Part shown: in pieces, positions 1-10,790 of the stretch | How positions within the stretch are numbered: the stretch's first letter is position 1 | Layout of the letters: each line of letters begins with the position of its first letter | Assembly: GCF_000826685.1 (NCBI RefSeq) | Contig: NZ_JROO01000003.1 | Location: forward strand, 1-64,000 | Length of the DNA stretch: 64,000 bases | Origin: Streptomonospora alba | GTDB lineage: Bacteria; Actinomycetota; Actinomycetes; Streptosporangiales; Streptosporangiaceae | Reading direction: 5' to 3' | Made by a program: the position numbers and the translations under genes | The notes under the pieces: model-generated | The model's input: the letters and a program-made list of their open reading frames with translations, nothing else | Told to the model about the DNA's origin: nothing | Database searches by the model: none

Positions 1-40
1 ACCGTTGAAGACACCCTCGGCGCCGGCCGGGCCCCGGCTC

Positions 41-1768
41 CTAGCTCACTCCGTCGGTGACCGCCGCCGCGGGGACGATCTCCGGTGCGCCGTGCTGGAT
101 GGCGTCGGCCTCGTTGTCGTTGTCCTGCTCCTGTGCCGCGCGCTCCACCTCGATGCGCTTGCGGTAGTAGGCGACCTCGCGCTGGATGTGCTCCTCGCTC
201 CAGCCCAGCTGATCGCCCATCAGCCGCGCCGCCTCCTCCGATGCCGCGATGCCGCGGTCCCAGGTCTCGATGGAGATCCGGGTGCGCCGCGCCAGTACGT
301 CGTTGAGGTGGCGGGCGCCCTCGTAAGCGGCGGCGTAGGCGACCTCGGCGCGCAGGTAGTCGTCGGCCCCGGTGAGCGGCTCCTTGAGGTCGGGCCGCTC
401 CTCCATCATCGCCAGGATCTCGTCGATCATGGTGCCGTAGCGGCGCAGCAGGTGGGTGATCCGCGAACGGTGCAGCCCCGATTCCGTGGCCAGCTTGCGG
501 CGCTGGTTCCACATGGCCGCGTACCCCTCGGCGCCCGCGAGCGGCAGCCGGTCGGTCACCGACTCCGGGATGCGGCCGTCGAGCCCGTGAGCCACCGCGT
601 CGACGGCGTCCTTGGCCATGACCCGGTAGGTCGTGTACTTGCCGCCCGCGATCAGCACCAGGCCCGGCACCGGGTGGGCGACCGTGTGCTCGCGGGAGAG
701 CTTGGAGCTCTCGTCCGACTCCCCCGTCAGCAGCGGACGCAGACCCGCGTAGACACCCTCGACGTCGTCCCTGGTCAGCGGCACTCGCAGGACCGAATTC
801 ACGTTGTCGAGGACGTAGTCGATGTCGCGCCGGCTGGCGGCCGGGTGCGCCTTGTGCAGGTCCCAGTCGGTGTCGGTGGTGCCGATGATCCAGTGGCGGC
901 CCCACGGGATCACGAACAGCACGCTCTTCTCCGTGCGCAGGATGAGCCCGGAGGACGCCTGGATGCGGTCGCGCGGCACCACCAGATGGATGCCCTTGGA
1001 CGGGCGCACGTGGATCTGTCCGCGCCCGCCGACCATCTCCTGGATGTCGTCGGTCCACACGCCCGCCGCGTTCACGACCTGCTTGGCGTGGATGTCGAAC
1101 CGCTCCCCGGTCTCCAGGTCCTCGGCCTGGGCGCCGGTTACGTGCTCGCCCTCGCGCAGGAAGCCCACCGCCTGCACCCGCGAGGCCACGTGTGCACCGT
1201 AGGTCGCGGCGGTGCGCAGCACCGTGAGGACGTAGCGCGCGTCGTCCACCTGGGCGTCCCAGTACTGTACGGCGCCCACCAGCGCATCCCGGCGCAGCGC
1301 CGGGAAGACCCGCAGCGCGCTGCCGCGCGTGAGGTGGCGGTGGTGCGGCAGCCCCCGGGTGTTGCCCATGGACATGGCGAGGGTGTCGTAGAGGGTGACG
1401 CCGGCGCCGACGTAGGGGCGCTCCCAATGCTTGGTCAGCGGGTAGAGGAACGGCACGGGCTGCACCAGGTGCGGCGCGAGGCGGTGCAGCATCAGGCCGC
1501 GCTCGATCAGGGCCTCGCGCACCAGCTCGAAGTCCAGCTGCTCCAGGTAGCGCAGACCGCCGTGGACGAGCTTGCTGGAGCGGCTGGAGGTGCCCGACGC
1601 GTAGTCGCGCGCCTCGATCACCCCGACGGTGAGCCCGCGGGCGACGGCGTCCAACGCGACGCCGGCTCCGACGATGCCCCCGCCCACGACCAGGACGTCC
1701 AGCTCGGTCCCCGCCATGGCCGCAAGTGCCTCGGTCCGATGATCGGGCCCCATCCGCGCTGCAGTCAT
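41..1768 (-). CDS. glpD: Aerobic glycerol-3-phosphate dehydrogenase
   Basis: A 575-residue FAD-dependent enzyme that oxidises sn-glycerol-3-phosphate to dihydroxyacetone phosphate at the membrane and passes electrons to quinone. The FAD-binding dinucleotide fold is at residues 25-50 with the GGGIVGAG motif at 29-36, followed by the SSRSSKLVHGGLRYLE segment that is typical of GlpD. The C-terminal third matches the helical DAO C-terminal domain. Length is normal for the family. The ATG start has a GGAAGG ribosome site six bases upstream. It is transcribed alone, with a palindrome 54-69 bases upstream of the start codon. No glpF or glpK is visible, so any glp operon would be off the left edge or elsewhere. 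Confidence 0.95.
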   Translation of the reverse strand: MTAARMGPDHRTEALAAMAGTELDVLVVGGGIVGAGVALDAVARGLTVGVIEARDYASGTSSRSSKLVHGGLRYLEQLDFELVREALIERGLMLHRLAPHLVQPVPFLYPLTKHWERPYVGAGVTLYDTLAMSMGNTRGLPHHRHLTRGSALRVFPALRRDALVGAVQYWDAQVDDARYVLTVLRTAATYGAHVASRVQAVGFLREGEHVTGAQAEDLETGERFDIHAKQVVNAAGVWTDDIQEMVGGRGQIHVRPSKGIHLVVPRDRIQASSGLILRTEKSVLFVIPWGRHWIIGTTDTDWDLHKAHPAASRRDIDYVLDNVNSVLRVPLTRDDVEGVYAGLRPLLTGESDESSKLSREHTVAHPVPGLVLIAGGKYTTYRVMAKDAVDAVAHGLDGRIPESVTDRLPLAGAEGYAAMWNQRRKLATESGLHRSRITHLLRRYGTMIDEILAMMEERPDLKEPLTGADDYLRAEVAYAAAYEGARHLNDVLARRTRISIETWDRGIAASEEAARLMGDQLGWSEEHIQREVAYYRKRIEVERAAQEQDNDNEADAIQHGAPEIVPAAAVTDGVS

Positions 1769-1821
1769 CTCACGCCTTCCTTGCGACTGGTGCCTTGCCG
1801 GGCCGCACAGAACGCCCCACC

Positions 1822-1837
1822 GTCAGGCTAACCTGAC
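1822..1837. promoter_or_regulatory. Palindrome in the glpD promoter region
   Basis: GTCAGG-CTAA-CCTGAC is a perfect 6-bp inverted repeat with a 4-bp centre, 54-69 bases upstream of the glpD ATG. One half (CTAACCTGA) resembles a half-site of the DtxR/IdeR iron box (CTAACCTAA), but the full 19-bp match is only about 13 of 19 by eye. It is a likely operator of unknown regulator. Confidence 0.4.
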
Positions 1838-1898
1838 ACGCCCGGCCCAACCCGGTGGCGCGCCTCCCACCGCGCGCGTGCGGCGCCGAGGCCCCCGG

Positions 1899-1920
1899 CC
1901 GCGCCGCCGGTGCGGCGCGG
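1899..1920 (-). terminator. Hairpin after the lytic transglycosylase gene
   Basis: Perfect 9-bp arms (1899-1907 and 1912-1920) with a 4-base loop lie 13 bases past the stop codon at 1933. There is no U-tract, so it is a terminator by position and stem strength only. Confidence 0.45.
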
Positions 1921-1932
1921 CTCGGTCACGCC

Positions 1933-2814
1933 TCACACGGCATCGTCGGCCGCCCGGGCGTACCGGTCGGCGAAGTCGAGCACGTCGTCGCCGTAGCTGC
2001 GGGATTCGTTGTAGGTGAGAATCGCCTCCCACCAGCCGGAGTCGCTGGTGAGGTCGCGCCCGTCGGCGCACAGGTAGCGCGCCGCGGCCAGGGCGGCGTC
2101 GTCGATGTCGTGGGGGTCGGCCTCGCCGTCGGAGTCGGCGTCGGCGCCCCACTCGTCCCACGTCGTGGGGATGAACTGCATCGGCCCGACCGCGCGGTCC
2201 CACGTCCCGTCGCCGTCGAGCGCACCGCCGTCGGTGTCGGCGATCTCCGCGGTGCCGCGGCTGCCGTCGAGCGGGATGCCGATGACCTGCTCGGTGGTGC
2301 GCCCGTCGTCGCCGACCTCGCCGCCTGCGGCGGTGCCGTGTCCGGACTCCACCTGTCCGATGCCCGCAAGGGTGGGCCAGGAGATCCGGCAGTCGGGCTG
2401 CTCGCGCATGAGGCTGAGCTGAGCGCCCGCGTAGCCCTCCAGTGCACGGCGCGGCGTACCGGTGGCCTCGGAGACCGTGTCGAGCCACTCGGGACTGGGC
2501 GCGGCGCCGACGGCCCGCTCGGAGTCGGGCGAGGGCCTGTCGTCAGCCGCCAGGGCTCCGTCCTGTGCCTGCGCCGAACCGGTGGCGGCCGGAACCGTGT
2601 CGATGCTGCCGGCGGCGTCGCCGGGGCCCGGCGGCAGCTCGGGGGCCCGGTGGGGCTGAAGCGTGCCGGCGACGGCCGCGACCCCCGCGGCCACCCCGAG
2701 AGTCGAGGCCACCGCCGCGGTGGCGACGGCGACCCGCTTCCATCGGGCGGGTTGCGAGGCTTCGGCGGGCGAGGCGGGGGGCGCCTCGGAACCGGTGACG
2801 GGGGAACCGCTCAC
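1933..2814 (-). CDS. Membrane-anchored lytic murein transglycosylase, MltB-like
   Basis: A predicted peptidoglycan lytic transglycosylase of 293 residues. A short cytoplasmic segment is followed by one membrane helix (about residues 27-51), a proline and alanine-rich linker, then an SLT-type domain. The segment GIGQVESGHG (about 152-161) carries the expected catalytic glutamate and the later AVGPMQFIPTTWDEWG is a hallmark of this family. I place the start at GTG 2814 because GAGG lies five bases upstream; in-frame GTG codons at 2820 and 2829 and an ATG at 2898 are alternatives. A TTGACT hexamer at 2916-2921 and CACTAT at 2890-2895 may form a promoter, but the 20-base spacing is long. The enzyme would act on the outer face of the membrane in wall turnover. 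Confidence 0.85.
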   Translation of the reverse strand: MSGSPVTGSEAPPASPAEASQPARWKRVAVATAAVASTLGVAAGVAAVAGTLQPHRAPELPPGPGDAAGSIDTVPAATGSAQAQDGALAADDRPSPDSERAVGAAPSPEWLDTVSEATGTPRRALEGYAGAQLSLMREQPDCRISWPTLAGIGQVESGHGTAAGGEVGDDGRTTEQVIGIPLDGSRGTAEIADTDGGALDGDGTWDRAVGPMQFIPTTWDEWGADADSDGEADPHDIDDAALAAARYLCADGRDLTSDSGWWEAILTYNESRSYGDDVLDFADRYARAADDAV

Positions 2815-2961
2815 GGACACCTCATTCACATTTCGGACACGATCGGCCGGGAGGGAGTGTGTCGGTTGGGCGCATGCGGCGCCAACGTGATAGTGCACCC
2901 CATTCTGAGGGTCCGAGTCAACTACCTACGCGGCCTAGGCTCACCTCGGAGCGGGGGCGAC

Positions 2962-3005
2962 GGCGCCGGTGCGCCGCGCCTGCGGGGGCGGCGCGCACCG
3001 GCGCG
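2962..3005 (-). terminator. Hairpin after guaB3
   Basis: A long GC stem (arms near 2962-2976 and 2988-3005, with a 2-base bulge) lies 24 bases past the guaB3 stop codon. No U-tract follows. Confidence 0.45.
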
Positions 3006-3028
3006 CGGGCTCCGGGTCCGACGGCGCC

Positions 3029-4141
3029 TCAGTTGGGGTCGACCACGACCTCGACGCGCTGGAACTCCTTGAGGTCGCTGTAGCCGGCGGTGGCCATGGT
3101 GCGGCGCAGGGCGCCCGTCAGGTTCATGGACCCGTCGCTGGTGAGCGAGGGCCCGTGCAGGATCGACTCCAGCGAGCCGATCGTGCCGACCTGCAGCCGC
3201 TCGCCGCGCGGCAGCTCCCCGTGGTGGGACTCGGTGCCCCAGTGGTAGCCGCCGCCGGGGGCCTCCGCGGCGCGCGCCAGCGGCGAGCCGATCATCACGG
3301 CGTCGGATCCGCAGGCCAGCGCCTTGGCGATGTCGCCGCTGCGGGTCATTCCGCCGTCGGCGATGACGTGCACGTAGCGGCCGCCCGACTCGTCGAGGTA
3401 GTCGCGGCGGGCCGCGGCGACGTCGCCGATCGCGCTGGCCATGGGCACCGACACACCCAGCACCGAGCGGGTGGTGTGGCCGGATCCGCCGCCGAAGCCC
3501 ACCAGCACGCCCGCCGCGCCGGTGCGCATCAGGTGCAGAGCCGCGGTGTAGGTGGCGCAGCCGCCCACGACCACGGGCACGTCCAGCTCGTAGATGAACT
3601 GCTTGAGGTTGAGCGGTTCGGCGCGGCCCGAGACGTGCTCGGCGGAGACCGTGGTGCCGCGGATGACGAACAGGTCGACCCCGGCGTCGATCACGGCCTT
3701 GTGGTACTGCGCGGTGTGCTGCGGCGAGAGGCGGGCGGCGGTGACCACCCCGGACCGGCGGATCTCCTCGATACGCCGTCCGATCAGCTCCTCCTTGACC
3801 GGCTCGGCGTAGATCTCCTGCAGCCGGCGCGTGGCGGCCTCGTCGTCGAGCTCGCGGATCTCCTCCAGCAGCGGCTCGGGGGACTCGTAGCGCGTCCACA
3901 GCCCTTCGAGGTCGAGCACGCCCAGCGCGCCCTGCCGCCCCATCGCGATGACGGTCTCGGGCGAGGCGATGCTGTCCATCGGACTGCCCATCAGCGGCGT
4001 GTCGAAGCGGTAGGCGTCGATCTGCCAGGTGATCGACACCTCTTCGGGGTCACGGGTGCGGCGGGCCGGCACGATCCCGATCTCCTCGAGTTCGTAGGCG
4101 CGGCGCCCGTTCTTGCCGAGCCCGATCTCCAGCTGAGCCAA
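3029..4141 (-). CDS. guaB3: GuaB3 family IMP dehydrogenase-like protein
   Basis: A 370-residue TIM-barrel protein of the IMP dehydrogenase/GMP reductase superfamily that lacks the CBS pair found in the neighbouring GuaB. The N-terminus AQLEIGLGKNGRRAYELEEI and the motif VIADGGMTRSGDIAKALACG (phosphate-binding region) are typical of the actinobacterial GuaB3 subgroup. The cysteine loop that defines true IMP dehydrogenase is not obvious here, so the exact reaction is uncertain. The start is TTG at 4141 with GAGGGG nine bases upstream. It lies downstream of guaB on the same strand, a pairing conserved in Mycobacterium and Streptomyces. Confidence 0.88.
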   Translation of the reverse strand: MAQLEIGLGKNGRRAYELEEIGIVPARRTRDPEEVSITWQIDAYRFDTPLMGSPMDSIASPETVIAMGRQGALGVLDLEGLWTRYESPEPLLEEIRELDDEAATRRLQEIYAEPVKEELIGRRIEEIRRSGVVTAARLSPQHTAQYHKAVIDAGVDLFVIRGTTVSAEHVSGRAEPLNLKQFIYELDVPVVVGGCATYTAALHLMRTGAAGVLVGFGGGSGHTTRSVLGVSVPMASAIGDVAAARRDYLDESGGRYVHVIADGGMTRSGDIAKALACGSDAVMIGSPLARAAEAPGGGYHWGTESHHGELPRGERLQVGTIGSLESILHGPSLTSDGSMNLTGALRRTMATAGYSDLKEFQRVEVVVDPN

Positions 4142-4294
4142 CGCTTGGGTCCCCTCTCGCGTGCTTCACCGGCGTAGCCGACCGGCGGATACTGCGGCGG
4201 CGAGTCTATCCGGCGCGCCGCCGCGGCGCCCCTGCGCCCGCCGTGCCTCCTCGCGTGACGTGGCGTGGCGGCGCCGGGCCGCGATACTCCGTTG

Positions 4295-5818
<1,524 letters not shown>

Positions 5819-5820
5819 TC

Positions 5821-5826
5821 ATCCTA
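5821..5826 (-). promoter_or_regulatory. Likely -10 box of guaB
   Basis: The minus strand reads TAGGAT, close to the housekeeping -10 consensus of actinomycetes, and would start transcription about 25 bases before the guaB ATG. The -35 region is poor. Confidence 0.45.
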
Positions 5827-5974
5827 GGACGGCGGTGGAGCGCCGCGAGGCGGTTCGGCGGCAGCCGCCGGGCCGGTGTCGAGGCTCACAGCGCCCGCCG
5901 CACCGGCGCCGCGGCGCCGGTGCCCGGGCCCTGGCGGCAGCGGGAACCGGGTGCCCACGGTTCGCTGCCGACGC

Positions 5975-5991
5975 CCTGACACGGTGTCAGG
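5975..5991. promoter_or_regulatory. Palindrome between the sigma factor gene and guaB
   Basis: CCTGACAC-C/G-GTGTCAGG is a perfect 8-bp inverted repeat around one base. A second perfect 22-base GC palindrome lies at 5901-5922. Both sit in the 257-base gap between the sigma factor stop and guaB start. They could be operator sites for guaB or part of termination; the sequence does not decide. Confidence 0.35.
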
Positions 5992-5995
5992 AACG

Positions 5996-6037
5996 AGCGG
6001 CCGAGAGTGACATCGTGCGACGCGACGCTCGGCCGCT
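5996..6037 (-). terminator. Hairpin after the sigma factor gene
   Basis: Perfect 10-bp arms (5996-6005 and 6028-6037) with a 22-base loop begin nine bases past the stop codon. No U-tract. Confidence 0.45.
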
Positions 6038-6045
6038 GCGCCGCG

Positions 6046-6678
6046 TCAGATCAGCCGGTTGGCCGCGGCCACCTTGCGCAGGCGGACCAGGGCGCGGTGC
6101 TGGGCCACACGCACGGCGCCGGGCGACATGCCCAGCGCGTGGCCGGTCTCGTCGGCGGAGAGCCCGGCGATGACCCGCATCACCAGCAGGCGCCGCTGCT
6201 GCTCGGGCAGTTCGTCGAGCAGGGCGCGCGCCCGCTCGGCCTCGGCGCTGCGCACGGCCGACTCCTCGGGGCCGGGGCCGTCGTCGGCGCAGTCGGGCAC
6301 GGCGTCGGTCGGCACGTCGGCGCGGGTGGAGCGGCGCAGCGCGTCGGCGACCTTGTTGGAGGCGATCTTGAACACGAAGGCCGCGAACGGCCGCCCCTTG
6401 TCCTCATAGCGCGGCAGTGCCGCCAGCAGGGCGATGCAGACCTCTTGCGCCACGTCGTCGGAGTAGTGGACGTATCCGGCGACGCGGGAGAGTTTCGCAC
6501 GGCAGTAGCGGACCACCATCGGGTGGACCTCGCGGATGAGTGAGTCGACCGCGCCGTCGTCGCCCTGGACGGCAAGCGAGGTCAGATGATTCAGTTCCGT
6601 CTCGTTCGCTCTGCGCAGGGCCTCGGCTCGGCTCGCGAGCGCGCCCCCCGCTGCGCGTGGATCCGTCACGTCTCGCAT
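6046..6678 (-). CDS. shbA: RNA polymerase sigma factor, SigD/ShbA type
   Basis: A 210-residue sigma-70 family protein with region 2 ([20 protein letters not shown], then [15 protein letters not shown]) and region 4 with a helix-turn-helix ([20 protein letters not shown]). The size fits an ECF-like factor. Its place between guaB and groEL1 matches SigD of M. tuberculosis and, as I recall, ShbA of Streptomyces griseus, which drives transcription of the principal sigma gene hrdB. No anti-sigma gene follows, whereas sigD has rsdA, and no whiB lies between it and groEL1. The start is uncertain: tandem ATGs at 6681 and 6678 follow GGCGGGGC, and an upstream in-frame start at 6711 exists. Confidence 0.85.
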   Translation of the reverse strand: MRDVTDPRAAGGALASRAEALRRANETELNHLTSLAVQGDDGAVDSLIREVHPMVVRYCRAKLSRVAGYVHYSDDVAQEVCIALLAALPRYEDKGRPFAAFVFKIASNKVADALRRSTRADVPTDAVPDCADDGPGPEESAVRSAEAERARALLDELPEQQRRLLVMRVIAGLSADETGHALGMSPGAVRVAQHRALVRLRKVAAANRLI

Positions 6679-6722
6679 CATGCCCCGCCGCACGGGTTTA
6701 CACGTCACCAAATGCGGCTACA

Positions 6723-6736
6723 GAATGATCACATTC
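6723..6736. promoter_or_regulatory. Inverted repeat upstream of the sigma factor gene
   Basis: GAATG-ATCA-CATTC is a perfect 5-bp inverted repeat 45-58 bases upstream of the start. A GCCGC-AAAA-GCGGC hairpin follows at 6746-6759. This AT-richer pocket is the likely promoter region of the sigma gene. Confidence 0.3.
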
Positions 6737-6800
6737 GACGGAAAAGCCGCAAAAGCGGCGCGTGGCCCGTGCTGAAGCGGGGCGCCCGATGATAATGAAC

Positions 6801-6833
6801 GACCCCGCGCCCGCCGTGTGCGGACGCGGGGTC
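6801..6833 (-). terminator. Hairpin after groEL1
   Basis: GACCCCGCG (6801-6809) pairs perfectly with CGCGGGGTC (6825-6833), with an inner 4-bp CCGC/GCGG stem. It lies about 75 bases past the groEL1 stop. The bases after it on the minus strand are AT-rich but not a U-run. Confidence 0.55.
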
Positions 6834-6907
6834 GGTGCCGGACCGGGCCGCCCGTGCGGCCCCGGTGCGGCCGAGGTCGAGCGGGCGGAGCCGGCCGTGG
6901 AGCCGAC

Positions 6908-8530
<1,623 letters not shown>

Positions 8531-8556
8531 CTATCCGTACACCTACGGCGGGTAAG

Positions 8557-8594
8557 AAAAACCGCCCCGCCCGGCAGCGTGCCGGCCGGGGCGG
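8557..8594 (-). terminator. Intrinsic terminator or attenuator between groES and groEL1
   Basis: On the minus strand a 15-bp stem with one mismatch (arms 8580-8594 and 8562-8576) and a 3-base loop is followed at once by TTTTT (8561-8557). This is the clearest intrinsic terminator in the window, and it sits inside the groES-groEL1 operon, 39 bases before the groEL1 ATG. Confidence 0.75.
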
Positions 8595-8619
8595 GAGAGT
8601 CTCGTCGGCTGACGAGGTC

Positions 8620-8931
8620 TTACTTCTCGACGACCGCGAGCAGGTCGCGGGCGGAGAGGACGAGGTACTCCTCGTTGTCGTACTTGACCTCGGTGCCGCC
8701 GTACTTGCTGTACAGAACGATGTCGCCGACGTTCACGTCGAGCGGGATGCGCTTGTCGCCCTCGTCGTCCCAGCGGCCGGGGCCCACAGCGAGGACCTCG
8801 CCCTCCTGGGGCTTCTCCTTGGCGGTGTCGGGGATGACAAGGCCGGAGGCAGTGGTCTGCTCGGCTTCGAGGGTCTTGACGACGACGCGGTCCTCAAGCG
8901 GCTTGAGCACAGTCTTGGTGGCGGTCGACAC
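8620..8931 (-). CDS. groES: Co-chaperonin GroES
   Basis: A 103-residue 10-kDa co-chaperonin that caps GroEL. It begins [21 protein letters not shown] and contains the mobile-loop region [19 protein letters not shown] and [20 protein letters not shown], all typical. The start is GTG 8931 with GGGGGAGG eight bases upstream; the open frame continues upstream to 9036 but with no family similarity. It is first in the groES-groEL1 operon, controlled by CIRCE. Confidence 0.97.
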   Translation of the reverse strand: MSTATKTVLKPLEDRVVVKTLEAEQTTASGLVIPDTAKEKPQEGEVLAVGPGRWDDEGDKRIPLDVNVGDIVLYSKYGGTEVKYDNEEYLVLSARDLLAVVEK

Positions 8932-9036
8932 GGTTGTGACCTCCCCCTTCGGGTTCGATGATACGAAACTGCATGCTTGGCAAAGGGGCGACCACGGCGG
9001 CCTGCCGTCGCGGGTGCCAGACCGGCCTCGTCGCAA

Positions 9037-9063
9037 TTAGCACTCTACCTTGGGGAGTGCCAG
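9037..9063. promoter_or_regulatory. CIRCE operator (HrcA binding site)
   Basis: TTAGCACTC, nine bases, then GAGTGCCAG. The left half is a perfect CIRCE arm and the right half differs from GAGTGCTAA at two positions. It covers the predicted start of transcription of groES and implies heat-shock control by HrcA. Confidence 0.9.
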
Positions 9064-9069
9064 TATGGA

Positions 9070-9098
9070 ACATTAACCGGGCCCATGGGGCGCGTCAA
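9070..9098 (-). promoter_or_regulatory. groES promoter
   Basis: The minus strand has TTGACG (9098-9093), a 17-base spacer and TAATGT (9075-9070), a good housekeeping promoter. The start point would fall at about 9063, the edge of CIRCE, so bound HrcA would block initiation. Confidence 0.75.
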
Positions 9099-9121
9099 AC
9101 GACTGGTCACGGGGGAACATC

Positions 9122-10393
9122 GTGGTGTCCAGCGGGCAAACCGCACCCGACACGGCAGCGTTCTCGGCTCTTCTCACCAGCGCCGGGGGCCGTGTGCTGG
9201 CCGCGGCGGAATCGGCTTCGCCCGACCCGCTGAAGGCGGCCACGGCCCTGCGCAGCGAAGCCGAGCGAGCACTGGCCGAGGCGGCCGGCGAGGCCGGCGC
9301 GCCCGACGTCGCGCCTGCCGATCTGGCCGGCGCGGCGCTTACGCAGGCGCGGCTGCGCGCGCGGGCGAAGGCGAAGTTCGGCGCGCGCGCCGAGCGCATG
9401 TTCTTCACCGAGCCGGGGCTGGAGCAGGCCACCCGCATGTCCGTCGCCGGCTACCGCGCCCGCCGGTTGGCCGCGGCGCTGGGCGAAGGGGCGCGCGTGG
9501 CCGACCTGGGCTGCGGCGTCGGTGCCGACGCGATCGCCGCGGCCGAAGCCGGACTCGAGGTGGAGGCCGTCGAATCCGATCCGCTGACCGCCGCTGTGGC
9601 CGCGGCCAACGCCGCACAACTGGGCCTGGAGGGGCGGATGCGCGTGCGCCAGGGCGATGCCGCGGCGGTCGCCCCCGACGCCTACGACGCCGTCTTCTGC
9701 GATCCCGCCCGCCGCACCACGCGCGGCCGGGTCTTCGACCCCGACGCCTACTCCCCGCCCTGGGACGCGGTCATGGACCTGGCCGCGCGGGCGCCGGCCT
9801 CGTGCGTCAAGGCCGCGCCGGGCATCCCGCATGAGCGCATCCCCGAGGGGGCCGCCGCCGAGTGGGTCTCGGTGGACGGCGACCTCAAGGAGACGGCGCT
9901 GTGGCAGGGCCTGGGCGACAGGCAGGTGCGCCGCGCCACGCTGCTGCGGAGTGACGGCTCGGCTCCCGCGACGCTGGCCGCCGACCCCGACGCCGGCCCC
10001 GCCCCGGTGGGCCCGCCCGCGCGCTACCTCTACGAGCCCGACAACGCCGTGGTGCGGGCGCACCTGGTGGCCGAGGCCGCGGAAAGGGTCGAGGGCGCGC
10101 TCCTGGATCCCGACATCGCCTACATCACCTCCGACCGCCTCGCCGCGACGCCGTTCTGCCGCGCCTTCGAGGTGCACGAGACCATGCCGTTCTCGCTGAA
10201 ACGGCTGCGGTCGCGCCTGCGCCGGATGAAGGCGGGAACGGTAACGATTAAGAAACGCGGTTCGGCCGTGGACGTCGACAAACTGCTCCGCGACCTCAAG
10301 CCGAGCGGCCCGGAATCGGTGGTCGTCGTACTCACGCGCGTCGGGGATCGCCCCTTGTGCCTCCTGTGTTCCGAGGTCACGGCCTTGCTGTAG
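9122..10393 (+). CDS. Class I SAM-dependent methyltransferase with THUMP-like domain
   Basis: A 423-residue protein. Residues about 120-260 form a class I methyltransferase fold: motif I VADLGCGVGADAIAAA, an acidic residue at the end of strand 2 (VEAVESD), and FCDPARRT, a DPAR variant of the NPPY-type motif IV. The C-terminal part (VTIKKRGSAVDVDKLLRDLK) resembles the THUMP-like domain found in this actinobacterial family. The family is usually annotated as an RNA-modifying enzyme, but I know of no proven substrate. The start GTG has GGGGGAA seven bases upstream; a second GTG follows directly. It is divergent from groES, with their promoters overlapping. Confidence 0.8.
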   Translation: MVSSGQTAPDTAAFSALLTSAGGRVLAAAESASPDPLKAATALRSEAERALAEAAGEAGAPDVAPADLAGAALTQARLRARAKAKFGARAERMFFTEPGLEQATRMSVAGYRARRLAAALGEGARVADLGCGVGADAIAAAEAGLEVEAVESDPLTAAVAAANAAQLGLEGRMRVRQGDAAAVAPDAYDAVFCDPARRTTRGRVFDPDAYSPPWDAVMDLAARAPASCVKAAPGIPHERIPEGAAAEWVSVDGDLKETALWQGLGDRQVRRATLLRSDGSAPATLAADPDAGPAPVGPPARYLYEPDNAVVRAHLVAEAAERVEGALLDPDIAYITSDRLAATPFCRAFEVHETMPFSLKRLRSRLRRMKAGTVTIKKRGSAVDVDKLLRDLKPSGPESVVVVLTRVGDRPLCLLCSEVTALL

Positions 10394-10790
10394 ACACATC
10401 CCCCAGCTGCGGCAAAACGGAAACCCCGTCACAGGCGTGACTATGGCCGCGATCAGTACTAGCGTGACGCAGCAGACCGGCCATGACGATTGGCGGCCAA
10501 TCCCCCCATCTTTGCCAGTCAAGCACGGCGAATAAGGCTCATGTCGTTAAACTGATCCCACTGAATCCCTTCTCCCCGTCCTGGATTCGACCGGCGACGC
10601 AGCATGGTGGCCGGCGGCCGCCGATACTCGGCCCTCCCGCCGCGACCACGGTCGTCACCGCGCGTGGCCGCGGGACCCCCGAACGTGACAGCGGCATCAG
10701 CCCCCTGGCGCCGCGCCGGCCGATCCCAGGAGCACACCGCCCATCCACGGCCGAAACGGGTGGGGGCGCCAGATCTTAAGGAGCACCTCG
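10394..10790. other. Intergenic region upstream of the coiled-coil gene
   Basis: 397 bases without a convincing gene. It holds the 5' leader of the coiled-coil gene. A GCGTGAC direct repeat (near 10435 and 10461) and an AT-richer pocket (10500-10570) could be promoter elements, but no clear -35/-10 pair was found. Confidence 0.4.

Noticed and set aside
5..1831. A 608-codon plus-strand open frame opposite glpD
   Set aside because: GlpD on the minus strand shows complete family motifs; the antisense frame has none.
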